Shown here piece after piece: positions 49,297-58,578 of a stretch of DNA of 64,000 nucleotides. Position 1 is the first letter of the stretch; every line of letters begins with the position of its first letter. Where the stretch lies: the NCBI RefSeq assembly GCF_040545425.1, contig NZ_JBEPLW010000008.1; one strand, given 5' to 3'. The translations under genes and the position numbers were made by a program. The DNA comes from Bhargavaea ullalensis (GTDB lineage: Bacteria; Bacillota; Bacilli; Bacillales_A; Planococcaceae). The notes below the pieces were generated by a model that saw only the letters and a list, made by a program, of their open reading frames with translations, was not told the origin of the DNA and ran no database searches.

Positions 49297-50550
49297 ATGG
49301 AGAAGGTGAACGGGCAGCGGCTCCGGGAGACGCTGGAACAGTTCAGTGCGTTCGGGGCGACGGTTGCGGGCGGCGTGACCCGGCTGTCGCTTTCCGAGGA
49401 AGATCTAGCGGCGCGGAATGAATTCCAGCGGCTTTGTGAAGAGGCCGGACTCTCGGTGACGGTCGATGATATGGGCAATATGTACGGTCTGCTGCGGGGG
49501 AAGAAGGACCTGCCGCCGATCGCGACCGGTTCGCATCTGGATTCGGTCGTGAAGGGCGGGCGGTTTGACGGCGTGCTCGGTGTGCTGGCGGCACTCGAGG
49601 TGGCCCGGACGATCATCGACCGGAATCTGGAACTGGATCATCCGCTAATGGTCGTCAACTTCACGAACGAGGAAGGGGCCCGCTTTGATCCCGCGATGAT
49701 GTCCTCGGGCGTGCTCGCCGGGAAGTTCGACAAGGAAGAAATGCTCCGGTCTGCCGACCCGGACGGCGTGACGTTCGGCGAGGCTTTGAATGCGAGCGGG
49801 TTCCTCGGTGAAGAAGAGAACCGCCTGAAGGAAGCGGCGGCGTTCGTCGAACTTCATATTGAGCAGGGGCCGGTGCTCGAGCACCACGGCGAGGAGCTGG
49901 CGGTTGTGGAGGGCGTCATGGGCATGTGCTGCTACGAGATTTCGCTTCACGGAGAATCCAACCATGCCGGGACGACGCCGGTTTCCATGCGCAAGGATGC
50001 GATGTTCGCCGCGGCGGGCGTCCTAAAGGACCTTCAAAGAAAACTGCTCAAGCTGCCGGATGATCTCGTGTTCACGGCCGGGCGTATCAATGCCTATCCG
50101 AACATCCATACCGTCATTCCGAACCGGGTGACGTTCACGCTGGAAGCGCGCCACAAAGATCCGGATGTGATCCGCCGTGTTGAGGAGATCATCCAGGGAC
50201 TGCCGGCAGAGGAAGCGGGCTGTGCGCTGGAAAGTCGGAAACTGTGGGGCCGGGACACCGTCGTGTTCAATGGGGCGGTCGTCGGCGCTGTGGAAAAGTC
50301 GGCGGAGGAACTCGGGTTGAACTACCGGAAAATGTACAGCGGCGCCGGCCATGACGCCCAGTTCATCGCAGGCTTCGTCCCGTCCGCGATGATCTTCGTG
50401 CCGAGCGCCAACGGCTACAGCCACCGCGAAGACGAACATACAACCTGGGAAGAATGCGCCCACGGAGCGGACGTTCTGCTCAACGCCATCCTGAAGCTGG
50501 ACAAGGAGCTTTCTGAGCCGGGCCAGGAGGCGCAGGAGGCTGTGCAGTGA
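49297..50550 (+). CDS. Zn-dependent N-carbamoyl amidohydrolase (beta-ureidopropionase-like)
   Basis: 417 residues, M20/hydantoinase-carbamoylase family. GSHLDSVVKGGRFDGVLGVLAALEV, NEEGARFDPAMMSSGVLAG and ELHIEQGPVLE supply the metal site. With the adjacent dihydropyrimidinase it should release beta-alanine, CO2 and ammonia from N-carbamoyl-beta-alanine. Allantoate or carbamoyl amino acids are alternatives. The ATG at 49297 has GGAGGGG upstream. Confidence 0.85.
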   Translation: MEKVNGQRLRETLEQFSAFGATVAGGVTRLSLSEEDLAARNEFQRLCEEAGLSVTVDDMGNMYGLLRGKKDLPPIATGSHLDSVVKGGRFDGVLGVLAALEVARTIIDRNLELDHPLMVVNFTNEEGARFDPAMMSSGVLAGKFDKEEMLRSADPDGVTFGEALNASGFLGEEENRLKEAAAFVELHIEQGPVLEHHGEELAVVEGVMGMCCYEISLHGESNHAGTTPVSMRKDAMFAAAGVLKDLQRKLLKLPDDLVFTAGRINAYPNIHTVIPNRVTFTLEARHKDPDVIRRVEEIIQGLPAEEAGCALESRKLWGRDTVVFNGAVVGAVEKSAEELGLNYRKMYSGAGHDAQFIAGFVPSAMIFVPSANGYSHREDEHTTWEECAHGADVLLNAILKLDKELSEPGQEAQEAVQ

Positions 50551-50618
50551 AAACGGCGTTTTGATTCGCCGGCGATGTTTCGCGAACGCTTTCGATGATG
50601 AAAAAGGAGTGACCACTC

Positions 50619-52034
50619 ATGAAAAAACTGATCACAGGCGGGACGGTCGTCACGGCGGCCGATGAATACCGGGCGGATGTGCTCGTGGAAGACGGGAAGG
50701 TGGCGCAGATCGGCCATGACCTGGACGCGGGCGGTGCGGAAGTGGTGGACGCATCGGGCCTGCTCGTATTTCCGGGCGGCATCGACCCGCACACGCATCT
50801 CGACATGCCGTTCAACAACACGGTGACCGACGATGACTGGGAAACGGGGACGATCGCGGCCGCACACGGCGGCACGACGACGATCATTGATTTCTGCTTG
50901 ACGGCGGGGGAGAAGCGGCTGAAGGATGCGGTCGTCAAGTGGCACGAGAAGGCGGACGGCAAGGCGGTCATCGACTACGGCTTCCACCTGATGGTCGGCG
51001 AGCTGAATGAAGACACGCTGAGCCAGCTGCCGGACGTGCTGGAGGAGGAAGGGATCGCGTCGGTGAAGGTGTTCCTCGCGTACGCCCGCGAGTTCCAGGC
51101 GTCCGACCGCACCTTGTTCCAGGCGTTCAAAGTCGGCGCGGACACCGGAGCGGTCGTTCTCGTCCACTGCGAAAACGGGTCGGTCATCGACGAGCTCGTC
51201 GACACGGCGCTCGCGGAAGGACACACCGAGCCGAAGTACCATTATCTCACACGTCCGCCCCAGCTTGAGGGCGAGGCGACGAAGCGGGCGATCGAGCTCG
51301 CGAACCTCGCCGGGGCGAAGCTGTACGTCGTGCACGTGACGTGCAAGGAAGCGGTCGATGAGATCATCGAAGCGCGCAACAAAGGCTATGATGTGCTCGG
51401 CGAAACATGCCCGCCGTACTTGACGCTCGACCAGACGTATCTCGAGAAGCCGGGCTTTGAAGGGGCGAAGTATGTGTGGTCGCCGCCGCTGCGGGAAAAG
51501 TCCAATCAGGACGTGCTTTGGCACGCACTCCAGTCCGGCCAGCTGCAGACGATCGGGTCGGATCAGTGTTCGTTTAACTTTAACGGCAAAAAACGCCTCG
51601 GCATCGACGACTTCTCGAAGATCCCGAATGGCGGACCGTTCATCGAGGACCGGTTCGGCGTCATGTATTCCGAGGGAGTGGCGAAAGGGCGGATCAGCCT
51701 CCAGGAATTCGTCGCGCTCGTCTCCACGAACGCCGCGAAGACATTCGGCCTGTTCCCGCAAAAAGGGACGATCGCAGTCGGCTCGGATGCGGACATCGTG
51801 CTGTTCGATCCAAACGTCGAGCGGACGATTTCAGCTAGCACCCACCATATGAACGTCGACTACAACGCATTCGAAGGAATGGAAGTCCGTGGCGAACCGG
51901 TCAGCGTCATGGTCCGCGGCGAGTGGGTCATCAAGGACCGAAAGTTCGTCGGCAACCCGGGGAGCGGCAAGTACTTGCGCCGGAAGCTGGCGAATGCCAA
52001 AACGGTGCGGCAACAAGAAGTGATGCAAAGTTGA
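50619..52034 (+). CDS. dihydropyrimidinase/hydantoinase
   Basis: 471-residue cyclic amidohydrolase. GGIDPHTHLDMPF gives the HxH ligands, ASVKVFLAY the Lys that is carbamylated, and VHCENGSVIDEL and HVTCKEAVDEI further His ligands. GSDQCSFNFNGKKRLGIDDFSKIPNGGP is diagnostic of dihydropyrimidinases. It opens dihydrouracil to N-carbamoyl-beta-alanine for the enzyme encoded just upstream. No dihydropyrimidine dehydrogenase is in the window, so the reductive first step must lie elsewhere. Confidence 0.9.
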   Translation: MKKLITGGTVVTAADEYRADVLVEDGKVAQIGHDLDAGGAEVVDASGLLVFPGGIDPHTHLDMPFNNTVTDDDWETGTIAAAHGGTTTIIDFCLTAGEKRLKDAVVKWHEKADGKAVIDYGFHLMVGELNEDTLSQLPDVLEEEGIASVKVFLAYAREFQASDRTLFQAFKVGADTGAVVLVHCENGSVIDELVDTALAEGHTEPKYHYLTRPPQLEGEATKRAIELANLAGAKLYVVHVTCKEAVDEIIEARNKGYDVLGETCPPYLTLDQTYLEKPGFEGAKYVWSPPLREKSNQDVLWHALQSGQLQTIGSDQCSFNFNGKKRLGIDDFSKIPNGGPFIEDRFGVMYSEGVAKGRISLQEFVALVSTNAAKTFGLFPQKGTIAVGSDADIVLFDPNVERTISASTHHMNVDYNAFEGMEVRGEPVSVMVRGEWVIKDRKFVGNPGSGKYLRRKLANAKTVRQQEVMQS

Positions 52035-52078
52035 AAATAGAGAGGATCCGAGAACTGCTTCGGATCCTCTCTATTTTA
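52034..52078. terminator. dihydropyrimidinase terminator
   Basis: Long stem (AAAATAGAGAGGATCCGA with its complement), 8-nt loop, A/T flanks on both sides. It marks the switch into AT-rich sequence. Confidence 0.9.
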
Positions 52079-52145
52079 ATTTTGTTGAAAACGTGACGGG
52101 CGCATCCTCATCTGCGTCTAAGTGTATAGAGAAGGGGGAGCAGCT

Positions 52146-52664
52146 TTGGAAAAAGATGAGCTAACTGAGTGGTTCGATGAATATGGTGAGTCAATTCTAA
52201 CCTACATACTTTTAATGGTGCGGAATTATCAACAGGCCGAGGATTTAACACAGGAAACCTTTATAAAAGCATACAGGCATCAACAGCAATTCGAACATAA
52301 ATCCTCCGTGAAAACATGGTTGTTTTCAATTGCACATAATGTGACGAAAGACTACTTTCGAAAAAAACACCCGTTACAACATTACCTGGGTTTAACTATG
52401 GAAGAGAAAGATGACAAACCAATGCCTGAGCAAATCGCAGCAATGGATTTTCAGAATGAGCAGTTGTATAAGACCATTCAACAATTAAAACCTACTTATC
52501 GACATGTCATCATTTTGCGAAAGCTAAAAGAATTTTCAACGGAAGAAACGGCCCTCGTTTTAAATTGGTCAGAAAGCAAAGTGAAAATGACACTAAAAAG
52601 AGCGTTGGCTGAACTGAAAAATGAATTGGTTAAAGGGGGGATCACCAATGAGTTTCTTGGATGA
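52146..52664 (+). CDS. ECF RNA polymerase sigma factor
   Basis: About 172 residues. Region 2 is ILLMVRNYQQAEDLTQETFIKAYRHQQQF with VKTWLFSIAHNVTKDYFRK; region 4 is LKPTYRHVIILRKLKEFSTEETALVLNWSESKVKMTLKRAL. The TTG at 52146 sits 5 nt after AAGGGGGAG; the GTG at 52122 has no site. It overlaps the next gene, a probable anti-sigma factor. Composition is much more AT-rich than the flanking catabolic genes, a sign of transfer. It may autoregulate: CGTCTA, a Bacillus ECF -10-like motif, lies at 52115. Confidence 0.9.
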   Translation: MEKDELTEWFDEYGESILTYILLMVRNYQQAEDLTQETFIKAYRHQQQFEHKSSVKTWLFSIAHNVTKDYFRKKHPLQHYLGLTMEEKDDKPMPEQIAAMDFQNEQLYKTIQQLKPTYRHVIILRKLKEFSTEETALVLNWSESKVKMTLKRALAELKNELVKGGITNEFLG

Positions 52665-53694
52665 ACAACTGAGGGAGTTAGAAGACGAACTAAAGATAAC
52701 CAATCAATCCAAAGACCGACTTAGAAGTGAAATTGTTCGGAGTGCCCATGAAGTTAAAAAGCGGAATTTAAGCCGTTTCGGCTGGATTGCTGCAGCGGCC
52801 TGCGTTCTATTTTTAATTACGTCACCGTTCTACTCCTCGACAATGGCAAGCATAGCGGGGAAAATACTACCGGTTTCCATTACGCCTAGTTCTCCGGAGG
52901 ATCAGCATACTATTGGATTAACATCTGACCTCTTTAAATTAATCGAGAAGGAAGGGTATATGGCTAATTCTGTGGGAGTAACGCCGTCTCCATATACAAT
53001 TGAAGTATCGCTCGCTTTGAAGGACTCTACGTTAAAACAAGCAACAGATGACCTTGAGCCAAAAATAATGAGTTATTTATATGAAAATGGCTATGACAAA
53101 TATGAATTAAAGCTTACAGAAGGAACTGTAGCATCTTCAGATGATCAAGAGGATGAAATAACTCTCTATGATCAAGTACGTGAGATTGTGAAGGAAGTTT
53201 TCGCAGCATACGGATATGCTGAAGAGGCGGATTTTGAATTAGCCGGCCTTAATAAGACGTGGTTTTCGAATATCGTCACCATTAATATGCCAGACCATAT
53301 TAAAGAGCCAAATGAAATTGTTTCAGAGATTGAAAAAGAGATAGATGCACGAAACTTAGACGTCAAAGATATTGAAGTGAATACATTTAATTTGGAGCAT
53401 CGTCAACAAGACGACCGTTGGGCGTCGATTGCATCTGACATCTATGAGGCAATGGCGGGGAAATCGACTTATCAACTAACGGGGGTCTCGTATAAAGTGA
53501 AGAAAGGGCACACCTATGTTTCAATCAAGACTGAACTGGAAAGACCGCCCTCTGAAGAAATAAGCCGAGAAATTGAATTGGCGATACAGGAGTACTTAGC
53601 CTTGCCAGAAATAAACGAGCGAATTCAAAATGACAATTATACGATAAGATTATCATTGAAGAATGAAAAACCATTTATCGAGCTATCGAACTAA
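52648..53694 (+). CDS. membrane anti-sigma factor, DUF4030-like
   Basis: 348 residues. An N-terminal cytoplasmic helical part (FLDEQLRELEDELKITNQSKDRLRSEIVRSAHEVKKR) precedes one transmembrane helix (FGWIAAAACVLFLITSPFYSS); about 280 residues lie outside. The extracellular domain resembles DUF4030 proteins found beside ECF sigma genes. It overlaps the sigma gene by 17 bp, so the two are made together. It should hold the sigma factor at the membrane until an unknown envelope signal arrives. Confidence 0.7.
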   Translation: MSFLDEQLRELEDELKITNQSKDRLRSEIVRSAHEVKKRNLSRFGWIAAAACVLFLITSPFYSSTMASIAGKILPVSITPSSPEDQHTIGLTSDLFKLIEKEGYMANSVGVTPSPYTIEVSLALKDSTLKQATDDLEPKIMSYLYENGYDKYELKLTEGTVASSDDQEDEITLYDQVREIVKEVFAAYGYAEEADFELAGLNKTWFSNIVTINMPDHIKEPNEIVSEIEKEIDARNLDVKDIEVNTFNLEHRQQDDRWASIASDIYEAMAGKSTYQLTGVSYKVKKGHTYVSIKTELERPPSEEISREIELAIQEYLALPEINERIQNDNYTIRLSLKNEKPFIELSN

Positions 53695-53716
53695 GAACAT
53701 CCCACAAAGGCAAAAC

Positions 53717-53760
53717 AGAACCCCTGAAACGGCTGCACGCCGTTTTGGGGGTTCTATTTC
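53717..53760. terminator. bidirectional terminator overlapping pucR stop
   Basis: AGAACCCC..AAACGGC pairs with GCCGTTT..GGGGTTCT around a short loop. The TAG stop of the leftward PucR gene (53754-53756) is at its edge. Confidence 0.8.
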
Positions 53761-55391
53761 GTAACAAGCGGTTGATCCTGTTCACGCGCCAGCATCCGGT
53801 GTGCCTGGACCGCGACTTCCAGCGCGAGCCGGTTGTCGGATTCCATGAAATCCTTGCCGAGCAGGGCTTCAAGCTTTTCGAGCCGGTGATAAAGGGTCTG
53901 GCGGACGATGAACAGCCGATCCGCCGCCTCTTTTTTGACGCCGCCGCATTCCAGGTAGACGACGAGCGTCTCAAGGAGGTCGCTGTCGTGTCGCCGGTCG
54001 TGTGCGATGAGGTGGCCGAGGTAATCGTCCACATAGCGCTCCAGCTCGCCGCCCCGCTTGAGCAGCAGAAGAAGCCGGTGGATGCCGAGCTTTTCGAAGA
54101 ACGGGGAGGCGGCGACCGCCTGTTTCTGGAGGGAGATGACGTCTTCCGTCTCCCCGAACGCCCGCTTTGCGTCCACGATGTCCTGATACACTTTGCTCAC
54201 GCCGAACCGGCAGCCGGTGAACTGACTTTCCGGCATCTGCCGGATTTCCTGGATCATCTGTTCAAAGCGGCCGGCCGTGTTTCGCTGATCTTCGCCGGAG
54301 ATGAAGAAGGCGAGGATGACGAGTTCGCTTTTTCCCGATGTGATGGCCGGGAAGAACCCGCCGCGCTGGAACACGCTCCGGATGATCAACGAGCGCTGGA
54401 TGAGCTCTTCCTCCAGCAGGTCCTCCGAGTCGAACATGCTCTCGGAGGCGAGCCGGATGGAGAACACCCGGTAGTACATATTGCGGCCCTGGGCGGGGAG
54501 GGCGGACAGGACGGTGTCCGGGTCGGTGTTCCGCCCGGTGATGAGGCCGCGGACGACTTTGTCTTCGAGGTTCTGCTTGCGCTCTTCGACGGTCCGGTTG
54601 CGAAGCAGAATCTGGGAGACGGCGAGCCCCGCGCGGTCGAGGATCAGGAAATAGAAATCGTCATGGAGCATGTCGTCCATCGCCAGGCAGAGCCGGCCCC
54701 ACACTTGGCCGAAGCCGCGGACCGGCACGGTGGCGAACAGGCCGTGCGCCGTTTCGAGGTAGCGGCCGGTGTCCTGGAGGGTCCCGTCCTTCTCGAGCTG
54801 CCGGCGGATCGCCGATTCCGTTTCCTTCACATGGGACGGAAAAAAGTAGTGGGACGGCCGGTCGGTGATGAACAGCACGTCCCGGCGGAAGTACTGATGC
54901 AGTTCCTGAAGGATCTTCAGGATGCCGTTCGACGTGAGGGACAGCTCGATGAACCGGCCGGACAGCCGGTCGAGTTCGGAGATCATCTGGTGATGCCGGT
55001 TGATGATCGCCGTGTGCAGGTCCTGCGTCAGGTCGACGAACCGGATCACTTCGTCGAACAGGATAAGCGGGAAGTCGAGTTCGTCGGCGAGCGAGACGAC
55101 TTCCGGCGCGATGTTGATGTTCGGATTGGGCAGCTCGACGCAGAGCGCGGAGACGCCGAGTTCATTCAGCTGCCGGATGTAGGCGATCTGGGTTTCGAGA
55201 TCGAGCGTCATGCTGATGCCGGTCGTCAGGATGAGCTCCCCGCCGCTGATGAGCGACTCGAAATCCCGCACTTCGAGAATATGCGACCAGCGAACTTGCC
55301 GGCCGAGCCCCTTTTCTCCCGCCACGAGCTTCGCCTTTTGGAATGAATCCCGGGCCAGCACGTCCCGGACGGTCAGTTCGATCTCTTTCAT
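53754..55391 (-). CDS. PucR-family transcriptional regulator
   Basis: 545 residues with the PucR layout. An N-terminal purine-catabolism domain spans about 1-130 (VRDVLARDSFQKAKLVAGEKGLGRQVRWSHILEV). A GGDEF-like middle follows, and a C-terminal helix-turn-helix contains LVVYLECGGVKKEAADRLFIVRQTLYHRLEKLEALLG. Divergent from the semialdehyde dehydrogenase gene, it probably activates this and neighbouring beta-alanine/pyrimidine genes. Relatives sense nitrogen-rich catabolites such as allantoin or amino acids. Confidence 0.9.
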   Translation of the reverse strand: MKEIELTVRDVLARDSFQKAKLVAGEKGLGRQVRWSHILEVRDFESLISGGELILTTGISMTLDLETQIAYIRQLNELGVSALCVELPNPNINIAPEVVSLADELDFPLILFDEVIRFVDLTQDLHTAIINRHHQMISELDRLSGRFIELSLTSNGILKILQELHQYFRRDVLFITDRPSHYFFPSHVKETESAIRRQLEKDGTLQDTGRYLETAHGLFATVPVRGFGQVWGRLCLAMDDMLHDDFYFLILDRAGLAVSQILLRNRTVEERKQNLEDKVVRGLITGRNTDPDTVLSALPAQGRNMYYRVFSIRLASESMFDSEDLLEEELIQRSLIIRSVFQRGGFFPAITSGKSELVILAFFISGEDQRNTAGRFEQMIQEIRQMPESQFTGCRFGVSKVYQDIVDAKRAFGETEDVISLQKQAVAASPFFEKLGIHRLLLLLKRGGELERYVDDYLGHLIAHDRRHDSDLLETLVVYLECGGVKKEAADRLFIVRQTLYHRLEKLEALLGKDFMESDNRLALEVAVQAHRMLAREQDQPLVTK

Positions 55392-55540
55392 GGTTTCAGT
55401 TCTCCTTTCCGTCCAATCAATTCACCGGATGGTTTGACACTATGTAAAATGACAAACATTCTGATAGCTTGTAATGTTGATTATGGAATGAACGACGAAC
55501 CGAGTCAAGTCAACTTACAAGGCACAGGGAGGAATAGATC

Positions 55541-57001
55541 ATGGAAACAACAACGGTAAAATCGCAAACGCTTTCAAACTTCATCGGTGGACAATGGGTA
55601 AAGTCGGCCACGGACCGGTACGAAGAAGTCCCGAACCCGGCAACGGGCGAAATCATCGCCGAAGTTCCGGTTTCGACGAAGGAAGATCTCGACAAGGCGG
55701 TCGCGGTCGCGAAGGAAGCGTTCAAGACCTGGAAGAAGACGCCGGTGCCGCAGCGCGCACGGATCATGTTCAAGTACCAGCAGCTGCTCGTCGACCACTG
55801 GGATGAGCTCGCGAAACTCATCACGGTCGAAAACGGCAAGAGCCTCACAGAAGCGCACGGCGAAGTGCTCCGCGGCATCGAGTGCGTCGAGTTCGCGGCA
55901 GGCGCGCCGTCCCTCATGATGGGCCAGCAGCTCCCGGACATCGCGACGAACATCGAATCGGGCATGTACCGCTACCCGCTCGGCGTCGTCGGCGGCATCA
56001 CGCCGTTCAACTTCCCGATGATGGTGCCGGCCTGGATGTTCCCGCTCGCCATCGTGGCGGGCAACACGTTCATCATGAAGCCGTCCGAGCGTACGCCGCT
56101 CCTCGCCAACCGGCTCGCGGAACTTCTTAAGGAAGCGGGTCTTCCGGACGGGGTCTTCAACATCGTCCACGGGGCGCACGACATCGTGAACGGCCTGCTC
56201 GAGCACCCGGACGTCCCGGCGATCTCGTTCGTCGGCTCGCAGCCGGTCGCAGAGTACGTCTACAAAACGGGCACGTCCCACGGCAAGCGTGTCCAGGCAC
56301 TCGCCGGCGCGAAAAACCATTCGCTCGTCCTGCCGGATGCGGACCTCGACAACGCCGTGAAGAACATCACCGGAGCGGCATTCGGCTCCGCCGGCGAGCG
56401 CTGCATGGCCGCCGCGGTCGTCGTCGCAGTCGGTGATGTGGCGGATGAGCTTGTCGACCGCCTGAAGAAAGCGGCCGACGACATCACGATCGGCAACGGC
56501 CTGGAAGAAGGCGTCTTCCTCGGACCGGTCATCCGCCCGGCGCACAAGGACCGCACGCTCGGCTACATTGAAACCGGCGTGGAAGAAGGCGCGACCCTCG
56601 TCCGCGACGGCCGCGGCGAGTCCGGTTCCGGAGGCGGCTACTTCGTCGGCCCGACGATCTTCGACCATGTCACGCAGGAGATGAAGATCTGGCAAGACGA
56701 AATCTTCGCCCCGGTCCTCTCGATCGTCCGCGTGGAGACGCTCGAAGAAGCGATCGAGTTCACGAACGCCTCCGATTTCGCAAACGGCGCCTGCCTCTAC
56801 ACCGACAGCGCCTCCGCCATCCGCGAATTCCGCGACAACATCGACGCCGGCATGCTCGGCGTCAACCTCGGCGTCCCGGCCCCAATGGCGTTCTTCCCGT
56901 TCTCGGGCTACAAAAAGTCCTTCTACGGCGACCTGCACGCCAACGGCAAAGACGGGATCGAGTTCTATACGAGGAAGAAGATGCTCACGCAAAGGCACTG
57001 A
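55541..57001 (+). CDS. mmsA: CoA-acylating (methyl)malonate-semialdehyde dehydrogenase
   Basis: 486 residues. GVVGGITPFNFPMMVPAWMFPLAIVAGNTFIMKPSE and the catalytic Cys in AAFGSAGERCMAAA are the MmsA/IolA signature; the usual ALDH catalytic Glu is replaced (ALAGAKNHS). That pattern gives acyl-CoA products. Here it should convert malonate semialdehyde from beta-alanine to acetyl-CoA and CO2. It is divergent from PucR and is followed by the matching aminotransferase. Confidence 0.9.
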   Translation: METTTVKSQTLSNFIGGQWVKSATDRYEEVPNPATGEIIAEVPVSTKEDLDKAVAVAKEAFKTWKKTPVPQRARIMFKYQQLLVDHWDELAKLITVENGKSLTEAHGEVLRGIECVEFAAGAPSLMMGQQLPDIATNIESGMYRYPLGVVGGITPFNFPMMVPAWMFPLAIVAGNTFIMKPSERTPLLANRLAELLKEAGLPDGVFNIVHGAHDIVNGLLEHPDVPAISFVGSQPVAEYVYKTGTSHGKRVQALAGAKNHSLVLPDADLDNAVKNITGAAFGSAGERCMAAAVVVAVGDVADELVDRLKKAADDITIGNGLEEGVFLGPVIRPAHKDRTLGYIETGVEEGATLVRDGRGESGSGGGYFVGPTIFDHVTQEMKIWQDEIFAPVLSIVRVETLEEAIEFTNASDFANGACLYTDSASAIREFRDNIDAGMLGVNLGVPAPMAFFPFSGYKKSFYGDLHANGKDGIEFYTRKKMLTQRH

Positions 57002-57031
57002 GAGATCGAAGAGGGGCGGCTGAGGTAGGGG

Positions 57032-57111
57032 AACTCTCCTCACTCGGGGGCAAACTCTCCTCACTCGGAGCGGAACTCTCCTCACTCGAGCAGAAACTCT
57101 CCTCACTCGCG
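57032..57111. repeat. 21-bp periodic array F (4 units)
   Basis: Units start at 57032, 57053, 57074 and 57095 with the core AACTCTCCTCACTCG and 6-nt linkers. It lies between mmsA and the aminotransferase gene with no terminator in between, so it is probably transcribed. Confidence 0.9.
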
Positions 57112-57168
57112 CCATCCGAAGCCTGAAATATTGATCGACACGACCAACCCAACTTGAAGGGAGAGAAA

Positions 57169-58530
57169 ATGATGACGACTGTAAAACAGGAAGAGCAGAC
57201 GCTCGTCGAGAAGGACCGCCAGAACGTCTGGCACCATATTTCGCCTTACATGGAAAAATCGCCGCCGATGATCTGGGCGAAAGGGGAAGGCGCGTGGGTG
57301 ACGGACCATGAGGGGAACCGTTATCTGGACGGCATGTCCGGCCTCTGGTGCGTGAACGTCGGCTACGGCCGCGAGGAGCTCGCGAAGGCGGCGTACGATC
57401 AGATGAAGGAACTGTGCTACGTGCCGATGACGCAGGGCCATGAGCCGGCGATCGAGCTCGCCGAGAAGCTGAACGAGTGGCTTGATGATGACTATCAGAT
57501 CTTTTATTCCAACTCGGGGTCGGATGCGAATGAAGTCGCGTTCAAGATCGCCCGCCAGTACCACCAGCAGAACGGGGAAGGGTCCCGCTACAAGTTCATC
57601 AGCCGGTACCGCGCGTACCACGGCGGCTCGATGGGCGCGCTCGCCGCGACGGGCCAGGCGCTGCGCAAGTATAAATACGAGCCGCTCGCGCCCGGCTTCC
57701 TTCACACGGCACCGCCGGACAATTACCGCCGGCCGAAGGGCATGAGCGTTGAAGAATACAACATCATGCGCGCCGAGGAGATTGAGCAGAAGATCATCTG
57801 GGAGCAGGAGGAGACGATCGCCGGCGTCATCATGGAGCCGCTCATCACGGGCGGAGGCATCCTTATCCCGGATCCGGTGTACGTGCAGAAAGTCCAGGAG
57901 ATCTGCGACAAGCACGGCGTCCTCCTGATCATCGATGAAGTCATCTGCGGATTCGGCCGCACGGGCAAGAAGTTCGGCCACCAGAACTTCGGCATCAAGC
58001 CGGACATCGTCACGATGGCGAAGGGCCTCACGAGCGCGTACCTTCCGCTGTCGGTGACGGCGGTGCGCAAGGATATCTACGAGAAGTTCAAGGACAGCGC
58101 GGAAAACAGCCACTTCCGCCACGTGAACACGTTCGGCGGCAATCCGGCGGCCTGCGCCGTCGCGCTGAAGAACCTCGAGATCATCGAGCGCGAAGGCCTC
58201 GTTGAGCAGGCGGACCGCCACGGCGAGCGGCTTCGCAAGGAACTCGCGCATCTCGCGGACCACCCGCATGTCGGCGACGTTCGCGGCATCGGCTTCCTCC
58301 TCGGGATCGAGATGGTCGAAGACAAGGAGACGCGCGAGCCGGCAAGCGCCGCGCGCGTCGGCAAGATCATCGCCGACTGCAAGGCGAACGGCCTCATCGT
58401 CGGCAAAAACGGGGACACGGTCGCCGGCTACAACAATATCATCACACTCTCGCCGCCGCTTTCGTGCACCGATGAAGACGTCGACTTCATCATCTCGGTC
58501 GTGAAAAAGGCATTCGAGGAAAATAAATAA
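57169..58530 (+). CDS. class III omega-aminotransferase, probable beta-alanine:pyruvate type
   Basis: About 453 residues, PLP fold type I. YSNSGSDANEVAFKIARQY, AYHGGSMGALAATGQ, IIDEVICGFGRTGKKFGHQ and the PLP Lys in MAKGLTSAYLPL are all present. It should move the amino group of beta-alanine to pyruvate, giving malonate semialdehyde for MmsA and alanine for the dehydrogenase encoded next. Start is the ATG at 57169 or 57172 after AAGGGAGAG. Other omega-amino acids are possible. Confidence 0.85.
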   Translation: MMTTVKQEEQTLVEKDRQNVWHHISPYMEKSPPMIWAKGEGAWVTDHEGNRYLDGMSGLWCVNVGYGREELAKAAYDQMKELCYVPMTQGHEPAIELAEKLNEWLDDDYQIFYSNSGSDANEVAFKIARQYHQQNGEGSRYKFISRYRAYHGGSMGALAATGQALRKYKYEPLAPGFLHTAPPDNYRRPKGMSVEEYNIMRAEEIEQKIIWEQEETIAGVIMEPLITGGGILIPDPVYVQKVQEICDKHGVLLIIDEVICGFGRTGKKFGHQNFGIKPDIVTMAKGLTSAYLPLSVTAVRKDIYEKFKDSAENSHFRHVNTFGGNPAACAVALKNLEIIEREGLVEQADRHGERLRKELAHLADHPHVGDVRGIGFLLGIEMVEDKETREPASAARVGKIIADCKANGLIVGKNGDTVAGYNNIITLSPPLSCTDEDVDFIISVVKKAFEENK

Positions 58531-58578
58531 TAGAAGAGGGGAGGCGTCGTGCCTCCCTTTCCGATGGAGGGAAAGGCT

